The notes beneath the pieces were generated by a model, which had not been told where the DNA came from, searched no databases, and saw nothing but the letters and a program-made list of their open reading frames with translations. From Plutella xylostella (taxonomy: Eukaryota; Arthropoda; Insecta; Lepidoptera; Plutellidae), in the NCBI RefSeq assembly GCF_932276165.1, contig NC_064010.1, positions 5,921,001 through 5,985,000 of the forward strand: DNA of 64,000 bases. Reading direction: 5' to 3'. Positions 51,376 through 61,242 of this stretch are shown piece by piece. The position numbers were made by a program, and so were the translations under genes. Every line of letters begins with the position of its first letter. The first letter of the stretch is position 1.

Positions 51376-54300
51376 AGTTCGGGTCGCAGATGGACTCTCC
51401 TTACACTTGAATCTGTTCAAGTATTCGGAGAACCCACCATGCCCTGTCATTACCTGTGTTAGGATTCCGGCTGGTTTAATTTTCCTGACCAGTTTGTACG
51501 CTTCCACTGCGTCTGGGAAGAACATTTTCGTTACTGAAGCGGTTGTGCCTGACTTGTATCTACGATTCCATTCCTCAAGCGAGTCCATACGGATTTGTCG
51601 CTTGACGAATGAAACCGGACACTGATCATAGTGGGGTTTGCACTTCAGGTCTTTGGCTGCTTGTTTAGCTAACGCGTCTGCCTGCTCATTTCCCTCTAGA
51701 CCCGCGTGCGCTTTGATCCAGAACAGGCTCACCTGCTTGTTCTGCAATTTGCACTGGTTCAAATTGCATCGAGTTTCAACGGCTAGAGGGTGGGGTGCGT
51801 AGTTGTTAGCGATAGTTTCCAGGGCTGACCTGGAGTCACTGTATATGCCGAAACTCTCCTCCTTTCGGTCCTTGATGACCCTGGTGGCCCTGCATATGGC
51901 CAAGAGTTCCGCCTGGTAAACTGTGCAGTGTGGCGACAGCTTCAATTTGATAGCTTTGATTTGGCCTGCGCCATTCCATATTGATAGCGCAGCACCAACC
52001 TTGCCGTCAATTTTGCTACCGTCAGTGTAGATGTTTACCGCATGGTTGGTATGGGTTTCGACCTGTTGCTGGTCTACCAGGTTGGTGAACTCCAGTTTCA
52101 TATGCATGGCCGGGTGGGGAGCTTCGGCATATGCAACAACCCTCTCTATCTCTACGTCTCTCAGACTCAGTGGTGGCACCTTTTTTCTGGCCTCATACAA
52201 GGCCGCTGATTCTTGTATTCTGAGGTCCAGAGGTAGGATGCCAGCCAGTAAGAGTGCTGAGTTTAGAGAGACAGTCCGGTAAGCCCTGGTTAACTTTTGG
52301 GCAAACCCTCTTTGTACCGCATTCAGGTGTTTCTGGATACCCAATTTTCTGGTGGCCGGAGCCCAGGCGCAGGCTGCGTACATGATTATCGGCTCCACTG
52401 TTGCTGTGTATATCAGCCTTATGACTTCGGGGTGGAGGCCCCAGCTGGTTTTTGCGGCTCGAGACAACTGTTTGTATATATTCAGTGCTTTCCTACAGAT
52501 TTCCGCAACGTGGCTGTTAAAAGTCAATTTCCTGTCTATAATTAGTCCCAGAATCTTTATTTCTTCCGAAAAACCAATGTCGACTCCGCCCATGCACAGA
52601 ACAGGTGTGTCGTACTTCAACTTTCTCGTCAAGATCATTGCCTTTGTCTTGTGTGGAGCAAAGTTGAGTTTGTTATCCCTGCCCCATTCCTGCACATAGG
52701 CCAGGGCGGCATTGGCTTGGAGCTGTACTTCTAGTGCTGTTTCAGCATCAAACATCAACACCACGTCATCTGCAAAGGCCTGGCAGTAGTGACTCTGACG
52801 TTCAAGACCCTTTAGTAAAGGGTCAAGGAGCAGATTCCACAGGATCGGACCACCAATCGAACCCTGGACACATCCTTTATTCGTGGTCTTCGCGTACTCC
52901 TGTCCTCCGTACCTCACGTTGACTTTTCTATCCTGTAGGTAACTGTCCATGATCCTCCTGATGTTTACTGGACATTTTTCTTCAGCGAGTCGGACTCTTA
53001 TCGCAGGCCACCATGCGTTGTCGAAGGCTCCCTCTATATCTAATGATACCATCACCACCAGCTTTTTGGACCTAAGCTTATTGTGTATATGGTTCATCAG
53101 ATCGTAGAGGGAGTCCTCGGTGCTCTTTTGGGGCATAAATCCGTACTGGCGGGTGCTCATTCTGGGTATCAGGTGCCATTTAAGTCTCCCTACGATCATT
53201 TTCTCCATAATCTTTCCCATCACTGGTAGAAGTCCTATGGGTCTATACGATTTCGGATCTTGGTAGCTTTCTTTTTCGGGCTTCCTTAGAACAACTACTG
53301 TGGCTGTTTTCCAGATTTTTGGGAAAAGGCCAACGTATAGACACTTATTTACCAGTGATAGGAAAAGTTCTGGATCATTGAAAATGATCTGGGTGCAGAT
53401 GTCGGCCGTTAGGCCATCTGCTCCTGGAGCTTTTTTCGGGTTGAAACTTTTCACCGTATTGACTAGTTCAGCCATGGTAAACGGCGGTTCCGATGACTGC
53501 TCATTGGTGTCTATTGGCTGTTCTGCCAACTGCCGAACTTGCCGATGTCTATCGGAATCGTTCGTTTCAAGGTCCGTCGGGTAAAAAGCTTCAGCCAGCA
53601 CCTGTGCCGAATCTTCCAGTTTCCTTTCCTGTCCTCCTTTGATCAGAGGCAGATCCTCATGTCTCTTGGTGGTCCGTCCTATGACTCTGTAAATTCCTTC
53701 CCAAAGGCCCTCCCTGTCCTGCCTTTCGCAGAAGTCTTTCCAGCTGTCTATCTGGGCTTTTTTGGCGGCGCTTTCGTATTTTTCCTTGGCTTGCAGGTAT
53801 TCTTCCAAAACCCTACTCTTCCGAACCGGGGCTGCACATGAGATGCGGCGTTTCATTTTGGTTGCTTCTTTTTTAAGCTCGTCGAGTTGCTCGGACCACC
53901 ATGGCAATTTGAAAAGTTTGTTTTTCTTAACCTTAGGAAGTACTTCATCGCAGACTTTTTCCAGTACGTCGCTAAAAGTATTGATGAAGTCCTCCAGTTC
54001 ATGTTTGCTATCTATCTGATTTAGGATCTCTACATTAATGTTATTTTCAACTTTTAATTGGTGCAATTTATCATTAAATTTTTCCCAATTAGCCTTAGCG
54101 GTTGAGTATAATCTCGTGGTTCGTTGAATTTGTGTGCCTTTAGATTTATTTAATTTGATTTTGAAAATGATGCCATTGTGATCCGAGCTTGTCATCGAGT
54201 CGTCAACAAACCAGTCCTCCACCAAGTCTAACAGGTCCACTGTGCACGCTGTTACATCGACATGGCTTCTGTACGTCTTGTTTCCCCTTACGGTACTGAA

Positions 54301-54861
54301 TGTCGGAGTATCTCCGTTATTCAACACCTGCAAGCCAATTTCCTCCATGGTTCCGGACATTTCTTCTCCTCTGATGTCAACTACATGGCTTCCCCACCAA
54401 GTGCTTTTTGCATTCGCATCTCCTCCTATAATCAGTCCCGAAGTTCCAACTTCATTGGATATTATCTTAATCTGCTCCAGATACGACTCTATGGGCTGGT
54501 CTGGTTCAAAATAAAAGGACACAACGAAAATCTCCCAGGAGGTGGTCTTGATTTTGAGAGTTACGATGTTGTTGGTTGTGAGTTTAGGATACGGCACTAC
54601 GTCCAGATCGTGATCGAACACGGCAATTGCCGCTTTGACCACTCCATCTCCTTGATTGGCACTCTGGAGGATTCTCGCAGCCCCGTAATTTCTCATCGTC
54701 TTCATCCCTCCCACATAAGGTTCCTGGAGCAGAGCAAAGGCAACTTTTCTGTCATTGGCCGCTTTAATGACTTCATTGGTTGCCAGCTGCATCCTCTGGA
54801 GATTAGCCTGTATGACCGGGTACTGTTTATTTTCAGTACTATTTTTATTTGCAAGAACCAC
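51310..54861 (-). CDS. R1-type LINE ORF2: endonuclease, reverse transcriptase, RNase H
   Basis: The 1183-codon frame starts at GTG one base after the ORF1 stop (TAA-A-GTG); the GTG may be a mutated ATG. The AP-type endonuclease covers residues ~1-230 (IIGGDANAKSTWWGS at ~145, SSDHNGIIF at ~225). The RT spans ~450-760: PGADGLTADIC, YRPIGLLPVMGKIMEKMI, VSLDIEGAFDNAWW, CVQGSIGGPILWNLLLDPLL and catalytic FADDVVLMF at ~695. RNase H is at ~935-1070 (IYTDGSKIDGKVGAAL, YSDSRSALE, HAGLEGNEQADALA). One frameshift near the end removes the last ~60 residues. Otherwise the frame is open, suggesting a fairly recent insertion. It would nick and reverse-transcribe at its target. Confidence 0.9.
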   Translation of the reverse strand: MVLANKNSTENKQYPVIQANLQRMQLATNEVIKAANDRKVAFALLQEPYVGGMKTMRNYGAARILQSANQGDGVVKAAIAVFDHDLDVVPYPKLTTNNIVTLKIKTTSWEIFVVSFYFEPDQPIESYLEQIKIISNEVGTSGLIIGGDANAKSTWWGSHVVDIRGEEMSGTMEEIGLQVLNNGDTPTFSTVRGNKTYRSHVDVTACTVDLLDLVEDWFVDDSMTSSDHNGIIFKIKLNKSKGTQIQRTTRLYSTAKANWEKFNDKLHQLKVENNINVEILNQIDSKHELEDFINTFSDVLEKVCDEVLPKVKKNKLFKLPWWSEQLDELKKEATKMKRRISCAAPVRKSRVLEEYLQAKEKYESAAKKAQIDSWKDFCERQDREGLWEGIYRVIGRTTKRHEDLPLIKGGQERKLEDSAQVLAEAFYPTDLETNDSDRHRQVRQLAEQPIDTNEQSSEPPFTMAELVNTVKSFNPKKAPGADGLTADICTQIIFNDPELFLSLVNKCLYVGLFPKIWKTATVVVLRKPEKESYQDPKSYRPIGLLPVMGKIMEKMIVGRLKWHLIPRMSTRQYGFMPQKSTEDSLYDLMNHIHNKLRSKKLVVMVSLDIEGAFDNAWWPAIRVRLAEEKCPVNIRRIMDSYLQDRKVNVRYGGQEYAKTTNKGCVQGSIGGPILWNLLLDPLLKGLERQSHYCQAFADDVVLMFDAETALEVQLQANAALAYVQEWGRDNKLNFAPHKTKAMILTRKLKYDTPVLCMGGVDIGFSEEIKILGLIIDRKLTFNSHVAEICRKALNIYKQLSRAAKTSWGLHPEVIRLIYTATVEPIIMYAACAWAPATRKLGIQKHLNAVQRGFAQKLTRAYRTVSLNSALLLAGILPLDLRIQESAALYEARKKVPPLSLRDVEIERVVAYAEAPHPAMHMKLEFTNLVDQQQVETHTNHAVNIYTDGSKIDGKVGAALSIWNGAGQIKAIKLKLSPHCTVYQAELLAICRATRVIKDRKEESFGIYSDSRSALETIANNYAPHPLAVETRCNLNQCKLQNKQVSLFWIKAHAGLEGNEQADALAKQAAKDLKCKPHYDQCPVSFVKRQIRMDSLEEWNRRYKSGTTASVTKMFFPDAVEAYKLVRKIKPAGILTQVMTGHGGFSEYLNRFKCKESPSATRTALKRWSTSSLIVRSTVCCDLI

Positions 54862-54862
54862 T

Positions 54863-56269
54863 TTAGCAATATGCTATCGTAGCACGTGCGAGAGCGTCCC
54901 ATTTCCTGCGTATCGGACAGTCCTGGCTAAAAGCGTTATGGTTTGCTGGTGTCATTTTGCCTTTGGTGCAGTTGCAGCACTGCGGCTGTTCACCCACTAT
55001 CCTATCTGCGCAGTCAGCCCACATGTGTGGACCGCCACAGTGGCTGCATTTGGCAATTTCCTCCTTGCAGAACCTTCTGCCATGTCCATAACCGAGGCAC
55101 ATCGAACACTGTACCAACGGTGAGTGGTCTGCTACGTCGATCCTTTGGAGGTCAACGTAAATTTTCCCTGCCATTGTTAGTCGCTGCCATACCTTTGGAG
55201 ACACTTGCATGATGACGTGGTTTGCCAAGTTGTTTCTTGCTCTTTTACGGTACTTTATCTGCGCTCTTATTTCGTCAGGGGTCAGGCCCTGAAGCAGGTT
55301 CTTGTTTTGAACAGTAATGGCTTGTACCACGTCGTCGTCGGTGTTAACAAGGAGCACGTCCCTTAATATTATTAAGGGGTCCTTTTCTTTAGCCTCCTCG
55401 ATTTGCAGTCCAGATTTCCCTTTGAGCTTGTTCGCTACTCTCTGGACCTCATCCTTTGAAGAACACCCTATTACGACTTTTTGGTCCTTCGCCTTCCTTA
55501 TCCTGTCGATTTGGAGACCTGAGGTTTTCGCGTCTACTGCAGTTCTTATTTTTTCCAGCACCTGCCCGCTAGATTCTGTCGCATCAGAGGACGAGATTAT
55601 GATGGAGTGCAGAGAAGTCCGAGGTGGTGTCCGAGCAGACTCATGCGATGGGCCAGCAACGACGCTTGCGTACGTCATTTTGGTTTCGACGGTTTGCTGC
55701 AGTTTGTCGACTTTACTATGCAGTCCGCCTATGTCCAGGTCGACTTGTGACTCTATAATGCTGCTGTGTCTATCAAGCCTCTCCTTCAGTTCCGCCATCA
55801 TATCACCAGCTTCCTTGAGCTGGGCTGCATGGGCCTCCATGGCCTTTGTTATGTCGGGGGTGTGTATACTCTCGGACTGGACAGCAGGTGATGGCGAGTT
55901 TACCTGAGGCGGTCCCTTCGCGGCCTCTGCTTCTTTGACGAGCTGGTAGAGCCGCTCTACTGCAAGGGTCACCTCCGTTTTTATCTCCGCTTTGAGGTTT
56001 CGTGAGTTACCCAGATGGTGTTTGGCCTTCATGAGACAGCCCTTGGCCTCCGACACTCTCTCTGAGAGTTTCGAGGTTGAGGGGGCGATTATTCGTGCTT
56101 TTGGCGACTTTTGGGTGCTCCCGGTTTCCCAGTCCCCGATACTGCGCCTGACGTTGGTGGTCATGGTTGAGTTAGAAGGACCGGCCTTCTCAGTCGTGTC
56201 AGACGCAGTGATCTTACTGCCAGTTTTTGCGTCCTGTGTCCTCGATGTCGGTGTTCTGTGTCCGAACAT
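54863..56269 (-). CDS. R1-type LINE ORF1 (Gag-like nucleic-acid-binding protein)
   Basis: The 468-residue frame starts MFGHRTPTSRTQDAKTG. Residues ~170-220 are rich in heptad-like hydrophobics (LDRHSSIIESQVDLDIGGLH) and could form a coiled coil. The C-terminus carries three Cys/His knuckles: CSMCLGYGHGRRFC, CSHCGGPHMWADC and CCNCTKGKMTPANHNAFSQDC. This arrangement is normal for R1/I/jockey ORF1 proteins, which package LINE RNA and help target telomeric repeats in TRAS/SART elements. It ends at TAA (54865-54863), one base before ORF2, so ORF2 is probably made by reinitiation. Confidence 0.9.
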   Translation of the reverse strand: MFGHRTPTSRTQDAKTGSKITASDTTEKAGPSNSTMTTNVRRSIGDWETGSTQKSPKARIIAPSTSKLSERVSEAKGCLMKAKHHLGNSRNLKAEIKTEVTLAVERLYQLVKEAEAAKGPPQVNSPSPAVQSESIHTPDITKAMEAHAAQLKEAGDMMAELKERLDRHSSIIESQVDLDIGGLHSKVDKLQQTVETKMTYASVVAGPSHESARTPPRTSLHSIIISSSDATESSGQVLEKIRTAVDAKTSGLQIDRIRKAKDQKVVIGCSSKDEVQRVANKLKGKSGLQIEEAKEKDPLIILRDVLLVNTDDDVVQAITVQNKNLLQGLTPDEIRAQIKYRKRARNNLANHVIMQVSPKVWQRLTMAGKIYVDLQRIDVADHSPLVQCSMCLGYGHGRRFCKEEIAKCSHCGGPHMWADCADRIVGEQPQCCNCTKGKMTPANHNAFSQDCPIRRKWDALARATIAYC

Positions 56270-57636
56270 TTTCGTGATTTAAGATGGTATACCAATTACT
56301 CTATGTAAAGGTAGAGTCAAAAACAACAATAATAACTTTAAAGAATAAAATGTAGAGCCAGTTATATTAGCTCTATATCAATAATTTTATACTGATGACA
56401 CTATTTTAATAAGTAGAGTTAAGCAGCTGAAACAGCTGTCTAGAGGTCAATAAACCTCTGGTCAAAGCAAAACAAAATTTATAAAAATAATTAAAAGTAG
56501 AGTCAAGTAATCCTGGCTCTATATCTGCAATTATAACTAAAACGACACAATGTAAGAGGGTCAATAAACCCAACTATCAATACTTAGTAAAAATATAAAA
56601 ACAATTAATATATATTATGTAGAGTGTCGCTATACCCTACGCTCAACTTAAATACTAGGAAGAGGGCTCAATAAAACCCCCTAGGTCAAAATTACAAATA
56701 CAATACACAAATAAACAAAAAAATAAAAAATAAAATATCTCTATGTAGAGTTAGTCTTAAATAGTCTCTATATAAAGAAAGTCAATCTTATGCTGGACCT
56801 AACACCGAAAACCGCATCCAGATCGGGTGATGGGTCACCGAGATACAGCCACCCGAATAATTTCAAGATGGCGGACAAGATGGCCGCCGAAAAATTCAAG
56901 TAGCTATAACTCGGAAACCAGAAGGCCTAGAGGGGTGCGGTTTCGATCCAGGTGTGTAGGATATGGTCCCCCAACAGAAACTGGTGCAATCTCTATCAAA
57001 ATATATTGACTCTATGTAGAGCGGTTTAAGGGTAGGTCTTGTAGAGCTCCTCAAGTGGATGACAGATAAGAAACCCGCACGTCAATAGGACCCTTGAAAC
57101 CAAAGATATGGGTTTGAAAATTTTCAAGATGGCGCCCAAGATGGCGGCCGTCAGTCCAACTTTCGTCCCCGTTGTCCTAAATGGCTCGAGTTTGGGCTCG
57201 TTCTGTCGGGCGGTTGTAGAGGCTGCTTTTCAGGTGTCCAATCTTGTCAGGCTCCAGGGGATCGATGACCTCGTGGCCACGTGGAAATTGTTTTTTTGCC
57301 GATTGTACTTTGGCCGTAAACGGCAAAAATCTGACAATCGGCAGGATTGTGGGGGTCACCAGAACGCACCTGGGCCGCAAAGAAAAAGTGGGGGTCGTCG
57401 ATCGCTTTCTCGAGAAAAACGACCTTGAAGTTAATAATTTTCACTTTTTTGCACTTTGTACTTAAGCGGACACTGAAAATTCACAAATTTTTGCACTGAA
57501 TGGTAGCACTCGCGACACCGCACAATTTGGTACCTTTTTCGAGAAAATCGCACTATTTTTACTATTTTTAAAGGTTTTTTCGCTGCGGAGCGTCACAAAA
57601 ACGATGCGTACCGTTCGGCGGAAGGGTTGCGACTGG
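56270..57636 (-). promoter_or_regulatory. 5' UTR/promoter region of the R1-type LINE
   Basis: This 1.37-kb leader between (TTAGG)n and ORF1 is noncoding. It has repeated short words (GTAGAGTC/GACTCTAC, TCAATAAACC) in the ORF1-proximal half. Two clusters of CAAGATGGCG (56862-56890 and 57121-57148) read GCCGCCATCTTG on the transcript strand. A hairpin GCCGATTGTACTTTGGCCG / CGGCAAAAATCTGACAATCGGC lies at about 57298-57345. Internal promoters are expected in such leaders. Confidence 0.55.
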
Positions 57637-57909
57637 GTTAGGTTAGGTTAGGTTAGGTTAGGTTAGGTTAGGTTAGGTTAGGTTAGGTTAGGTTAGGTTA
57701 GGTTAGGTTAGGTTAGGTTAGGTTAGGTTAGGTTAGGTTAGGTTAGGTTAGGTTAGGTTAGGTTAGGTTAGGTTAGGTTAGGTTAGGTTAGGTTAGGTTA
57801 GGTTAGGTTAGGTTAGGTTAGGTTAGGTTAGGTTAGGTTAGGTTAGGTTAGGTTAGGTTAGGTTAGGTTAGGTTAGGTTAGGTTAGGTTAGGTTAGGTTA
57901 GGTTAGGTT

Positions 57910-57912
<3 letters not shown>
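57637..57912 (+). repeat. (TTAGG)n telomeric array, ~55 units
   Basis: Perfect GGTTA repetition for about 276 bases without interruption. TTAGG is the canonical insect telomere repeat. It separates the 5' end of the full-length LINE from the poly(A) of the next LINE fragment. Confidence 0.98.
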
Positions 57913-57945
<33 letters not shown>

Positions 57946-58650
57946 GGAAACTTTATTTACTGACGCTATTTATTATGCGTCAACCTTTATACTTTAAAAC
58001 GATTAAATAACTTTTTATATAACCAAAAAATAATAAATTAAGTTTCTTTTATCAACATTAATTGCAATAGGTAGGGGGAAAATCCATCATGGACACCTGG
58101 GAAGGGAAGACCCAGGTAGTGCCGGACTCTTACCGGCTAAAAAACCCCTACCATTTATCATTATTAATTTAAAACATTATTTTTATTTAAATAATTTTCT
58201 ATTATAAAATCAATATGAAAAAGTACACAAAATGATACAGTTACAAATTAAACAGTATAAAGAAATGAAACAATAGAAGAATACAATGTAGAAACAGAAG
58301 AATAAAGTTTAAGACAGTAAGTTAAAGTTACATTAAAATAAACATAATAACAATAGTAATGCATTATAACATAATATAATGCATCATTCATATAATTAAC
58401 ACAAATTACAATAAACAATTAAAATTAAATTCATTAAATCTAAAACTAATTTTATCACAAATTACAATTAAATAAGTTAAAGCTTATTATTATTATTATT
58501 ATTATTTTTTATTTTATTTACAAACATCTTAATTAATTATACTAAAATTATCACAGATTTTTATCACCTGGTCCTATTCGCACCGTTTGCTAGTTTTACA
58601 ACATTTAAGGCAAAACCCATAAACACTGATCGTGTGGATTCATTGGCCAG
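57913..58650 (-). mobile_element. 5'-truncated R1-type LINE fragment (3' UTR only)
   Basis: It begins (plus strand) with a ~28-base T run, i.e. a poly(A) tail, and contains the same structured 3' UTR motif as the LINE at 50739-57636. No coding sequence remains. Both sides are (TTAGG)n. Confidence 0.8.
58070..58152 (-). other. 3' UTR three-way-junction motif, second copy
   Basis: Outer helix GGTAGGGG/CCCCTACC, hairpin one CCTGGG...CCCAGG with a longer loop, hairpin two GCCGG-ACTCTTA-CCGGC. Compared with 50828-50912 the second hairpin changes a T-A pair to C-G, keeping pairing. Confidence 0.6.
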
Positions 58651-58797
58651 GTTAGGTTAGGTTAGGTTAGGTTAGGTTAGGTTAGGTTAGGTTAGGTTAG
58701 GTTAGGTTAGGTTAGGTTAGGTTAGGTTAGGTTAGGTTAGGTTAGGTTAGGTTAGGTTAGGTTAGGTTAGGTTAGGTTAGGTTAGGTTAGGTTAGGT
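58651..58797 (+). repeat. (TTAGG)n telomeric array, ~29 units
   Basis: Perfect TTAGG repeats for about 147 bases, between the truncated LINE fragment and the poly(A) of the helicase-bearing LINE. Confidence 0.98.
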
Positions 58798-58820
58798 TTT
58801 TTTTTTTTTTTTTTTTTTAA

Positions 58821-59041
58821 TGATTCTACAACTGCAGACACGTGGTCCGCACCTTTTTTTACTTTACTTCTTAAAATTATTATATTGAAAACTACAGTGT
58901 TTTTAAAAATTCACCACATGGGTGCGCTCCGCATTAAAATGGTAACAAAAATAGCAAGTACAGATATTTATTTCATGATGTCTTAGCATCACAGTTCTAG
59001 TGTTCCTTAATTTAAAACTTACAAACTATTATAATATTCGT

Positions 59042-59087
<46 letters not shown>

Positions 59088-59992
59088 TCAGGACTTAAGT
59101 ACTGTTTTCAATAAAGATTTTAACAATTTTAACATTTTCTGTGTCTCATTGGTGATAGGAGCAGGCTTGATTCTAATGGCAGCATAAAACGCGAAAGAGG
59201 TGGGCCAATGTCAGCCGTCTTCGGAGAACTTAGTAGATTACTGACAGTGGCTCGCTCTCTTCGTTGTTACAGATGTTGGGTTGCCTTACAGTGAGCTGCC
59301 CCTTTCTTTGATGTTATACATAAATTAAAGTATGTTGTGTTGTTTTACATGCAAATATTATATTTTCATATTATATTTATTTATTATTATTATTATTACA
59401 GTTATTACAGTTATTGTTGTATGAGGTATGTTGTTTTACATGCTTATTTTATATTTAGTTATTATTAGGTACGTTATGTATATTAAGACGGTTTTTTTTT
59501 TTTTTTTTTTTTAATATATATATTTTTATATGGGTATGTTTTTTTTTTTTTTTAATGGTATATTTTTTTCCATTGTTATAAATATATTTTTTTTTTAATG
59601 TATATATATATTTTCTTATGCTTTTTTTTTTTTTTTTTTTAATATTATACATAATTTTCTTGTCATTGTTATACTTATAATATACTTATAATGAAGTTGT
59701 CAAATCCGGTAGGTTATAAATTATTACATTTCACAATCTTCTTATTGAGTATTGTTAGTAATTTATTTTACAGTTATTGTTGTACTAGGTACAACTTGAT
59801 GGTATAGTAACTTTAACTTGATGATATAACTAATAGTAACTTTAACTTGATGATATAGTTTTAGTAGCTTTAAAATACAGTTATACAGTTGTTATTTATA
59901 TGGTTGTATTGTATTTGGTGTATACGCTATCGTCGGTCTCCAGCACCCCCGCTGCCAGGCAACTAACACTTGGTTTTTATATATATTTTATT
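58821..59992 (-). other. 3' UTR of the helicase-bearing LINE
   Basis: AT-rich stretch with a (TA)n microsatellite at about 59041-59085 and several A-rich runs on the transcript strand (plus-strand T runs 59491-59512, 59540-59553, 59588-59597, 59622-59640). No open frame deserves notice; a Lys-rich frame here is only a translation of the A runs. Confidence 0.6.
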
Positions 59993-61186
59993 CTATTTTC
60001 TTCGTGGCCATTTCAGCCGGCGTGTCGGGCCTGACTCCGGATCCCGCAAGACCTGGAGAATCTTCTCCCGAGTAAGGTGGTCACCTTGCCTTATGGCCAT
60101 TTTTAGGTTGTAATCTATTATTTTTGTCGTCGTCGCACTCTCCGCACGTAGGATCAAACGTGCGGTGGCATCGTTTTCGGTGCTGTCCGTATAATACGTG
60201 CAGCACTTGGTATGCCTGGAGATTGCGACGACGGCATGGGGAACACTAAGGAGGACTTGGTGTGGGTGGGATGTTGCACGCACAATTACCACTGTCTCAT
60301 AAGTTAACCCCTGCGCTTCATGAATGGTTAGAGTTCGGGATTCCGGCTGTTCTCCGTAACCCTGGCTGATTAGCAGTGCCTTCTCAGCCTGGGTGTGAAC
60401 AAGATATAGGGTGCCGGCTGTTTTTGGAATATCCGAACCCGTGTACCTTTTCATCGCTAGGGATTTGATGAGAGTTCTGGACGAGTATATGCCGCTGTAG
60501 ATTTCGTTGAGGGCGTATGCTGCGTCCATTGGGCTCCTGTGCGTACAAAGGAGTTCTTTGTTTATGTTGCAAACCAGGCCTGGTCTGTGGTAAAACAGCG
60601 GAAATAGGTTGTTCCGCTCAATGTAGGGCAGTTGATTTATGTCCCCTATGAGGAGTGTTTCACTGGCGCGGGCTACTTGTATTGCCAACACTATGGACCC
60701 AAAATGGTTCATGAGGGCTTCGTCCACCATAAGGCGTTTACACGATTCGCCCTCTTGAGTACCATTTACTAGTAGGGATGCCATAGTGCGTACCCGTGAC
60801 TTGACTTTGTGTCCATATTTGGCTGCCAGTTTCTCTCTCAGATCTTTTGCTGCTTGAGCGGTGGTTGTGACCACTATGTCTCCATCCACGTCAAAGTTCG
60901 AGACTATCCAGGTGGATTTCCCGCAACCTGGGACTCCGTTTACCCATGTGAAAGTAGGCCTCGTCCAGTGCTTGGGGTAACTGCTTTCGGACAGACTGCC
61001 TGCTATGGTGGTTGCCATTTCAAGCACCCTGTCATCCAACATCACTCTGGTGCACTTGGCAACTACGACTATTGGGTCTTCTGGAGGTGTTTTGAAAACA
61101 TGAGCCCCTTTGATTTTGGTTTTATCTTCTTCACTTTCCACAAAACCACATGCGCTGCTGTAAGCTGCCATATACGACCCAGACAT
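59993..61186 (-). CDS. Superfamily 1 helicase of RNA-virus replicase type, in a LINE
   Basis: The 397-codon frame from ATG 61186 (the frame is open further upstream to at least ~61320) has all SF1 helicase motifs: I GVPGCGKST at 84-92, Ia TTTAQAAKDL at ~107, II VDEA at 154-157, III GDINQLPYI at 181-189, IV LLCTHRSP at ~212, V TIHEAQG at 287-293, VI VAISRHT at 320-326. The Walker lysine, DE pair and motif VI arginine are present, so ATPase/RNA unwinding activity is plausible. The motif forms are those of alphavirus-like plus-strand RNA viruses, closest in style to virga/tobamo-like replicases. The position directly downstream of LINE RNase H and before the LINE poly(A) shows it is part of the element. 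A frameshift separates it from the preceding ORF. Confidence 0.9.
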   Translation of the reverse strand: MSGSYMAAYSSACGFVESEEDKTKIKGAHVFKTPPEDPIVVVAKCTRVMLDDRVLEMATTIAGSLSESSYPKHWTRPTFTWVNGVPGCGKSTWIVSNFDVDGDIVVTTTAQAAKDLREKLAAKYGHKVKSRVRTMASLLVNGTQEGESCKRLMVDEALMNHFGSIVLAIQVARASETLLIGDINQLPYIERNNLFPLFYHRPGLVCNINKELLCTHRSPMDAAYALNEIYSGIYSSRTLIKSLAMKRYTGSDIPKTAGTLYLVHTQAEKALLISQGYGEQPESRTLTIHEAQGLTYETVVIVRATSHPHQVLLSVPHAVVAISRHTKCCTYYTDSTENDATARLILRAESATTTKIIDYNLKMAIRQGDHLTREKILQVLRDPESGPTRRLKWPRRK

Positions 61187-61242
61187 GCTGCCCGCGAGGA
61201 CTATAGCGTTCTTATTGTCGTAGATGGCAGCCTCGGCTTCGC

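Larger units (their letters stand above)
50739..57636 (-). mobile_element. Full-length R1-type LINE between (TTAGG)n arrays
   Basis: From right to left: 5' UTR (57636-56270), ORF1 (56269-54863), ORF2 (54861-51310 plus a shifted tail to 51182), 3' UTR with a structured motif, and a ~28-base poly(A) (plus-strand T run 50738-50766). Both borders are (TTAGG)n. Two ORFs, CCHC-bearing ORF1, APE-type endonuclease, RT and RNase H fit the R1/I/LOA group. Insertion in TTAGG is the habit of the TRAS/SART branch of R1. Confidence 0.85.

Noticed and set aside
51332..56282. Many plus-strand open frames across the R1-type LINE
   Set aside because: All lie opposite the coding strand of ORF1/ORF2 and show no family motifs.
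57637..57912. CRISPR-like regular repeat
   Set aside because: It is a 5-base tandem repeat with no spacers in an animal genome.
57637..58797. True chromosome end
   Set aside because: The arrays are short and separated by LINE DNA; the window continues with another LINE, so only a subtelomeric or interstitial block is supported.
59455..59652. Lysine-rich minus-strand frame
   Set aside because: It is the translation of A runs in a LINE 3' UTR.
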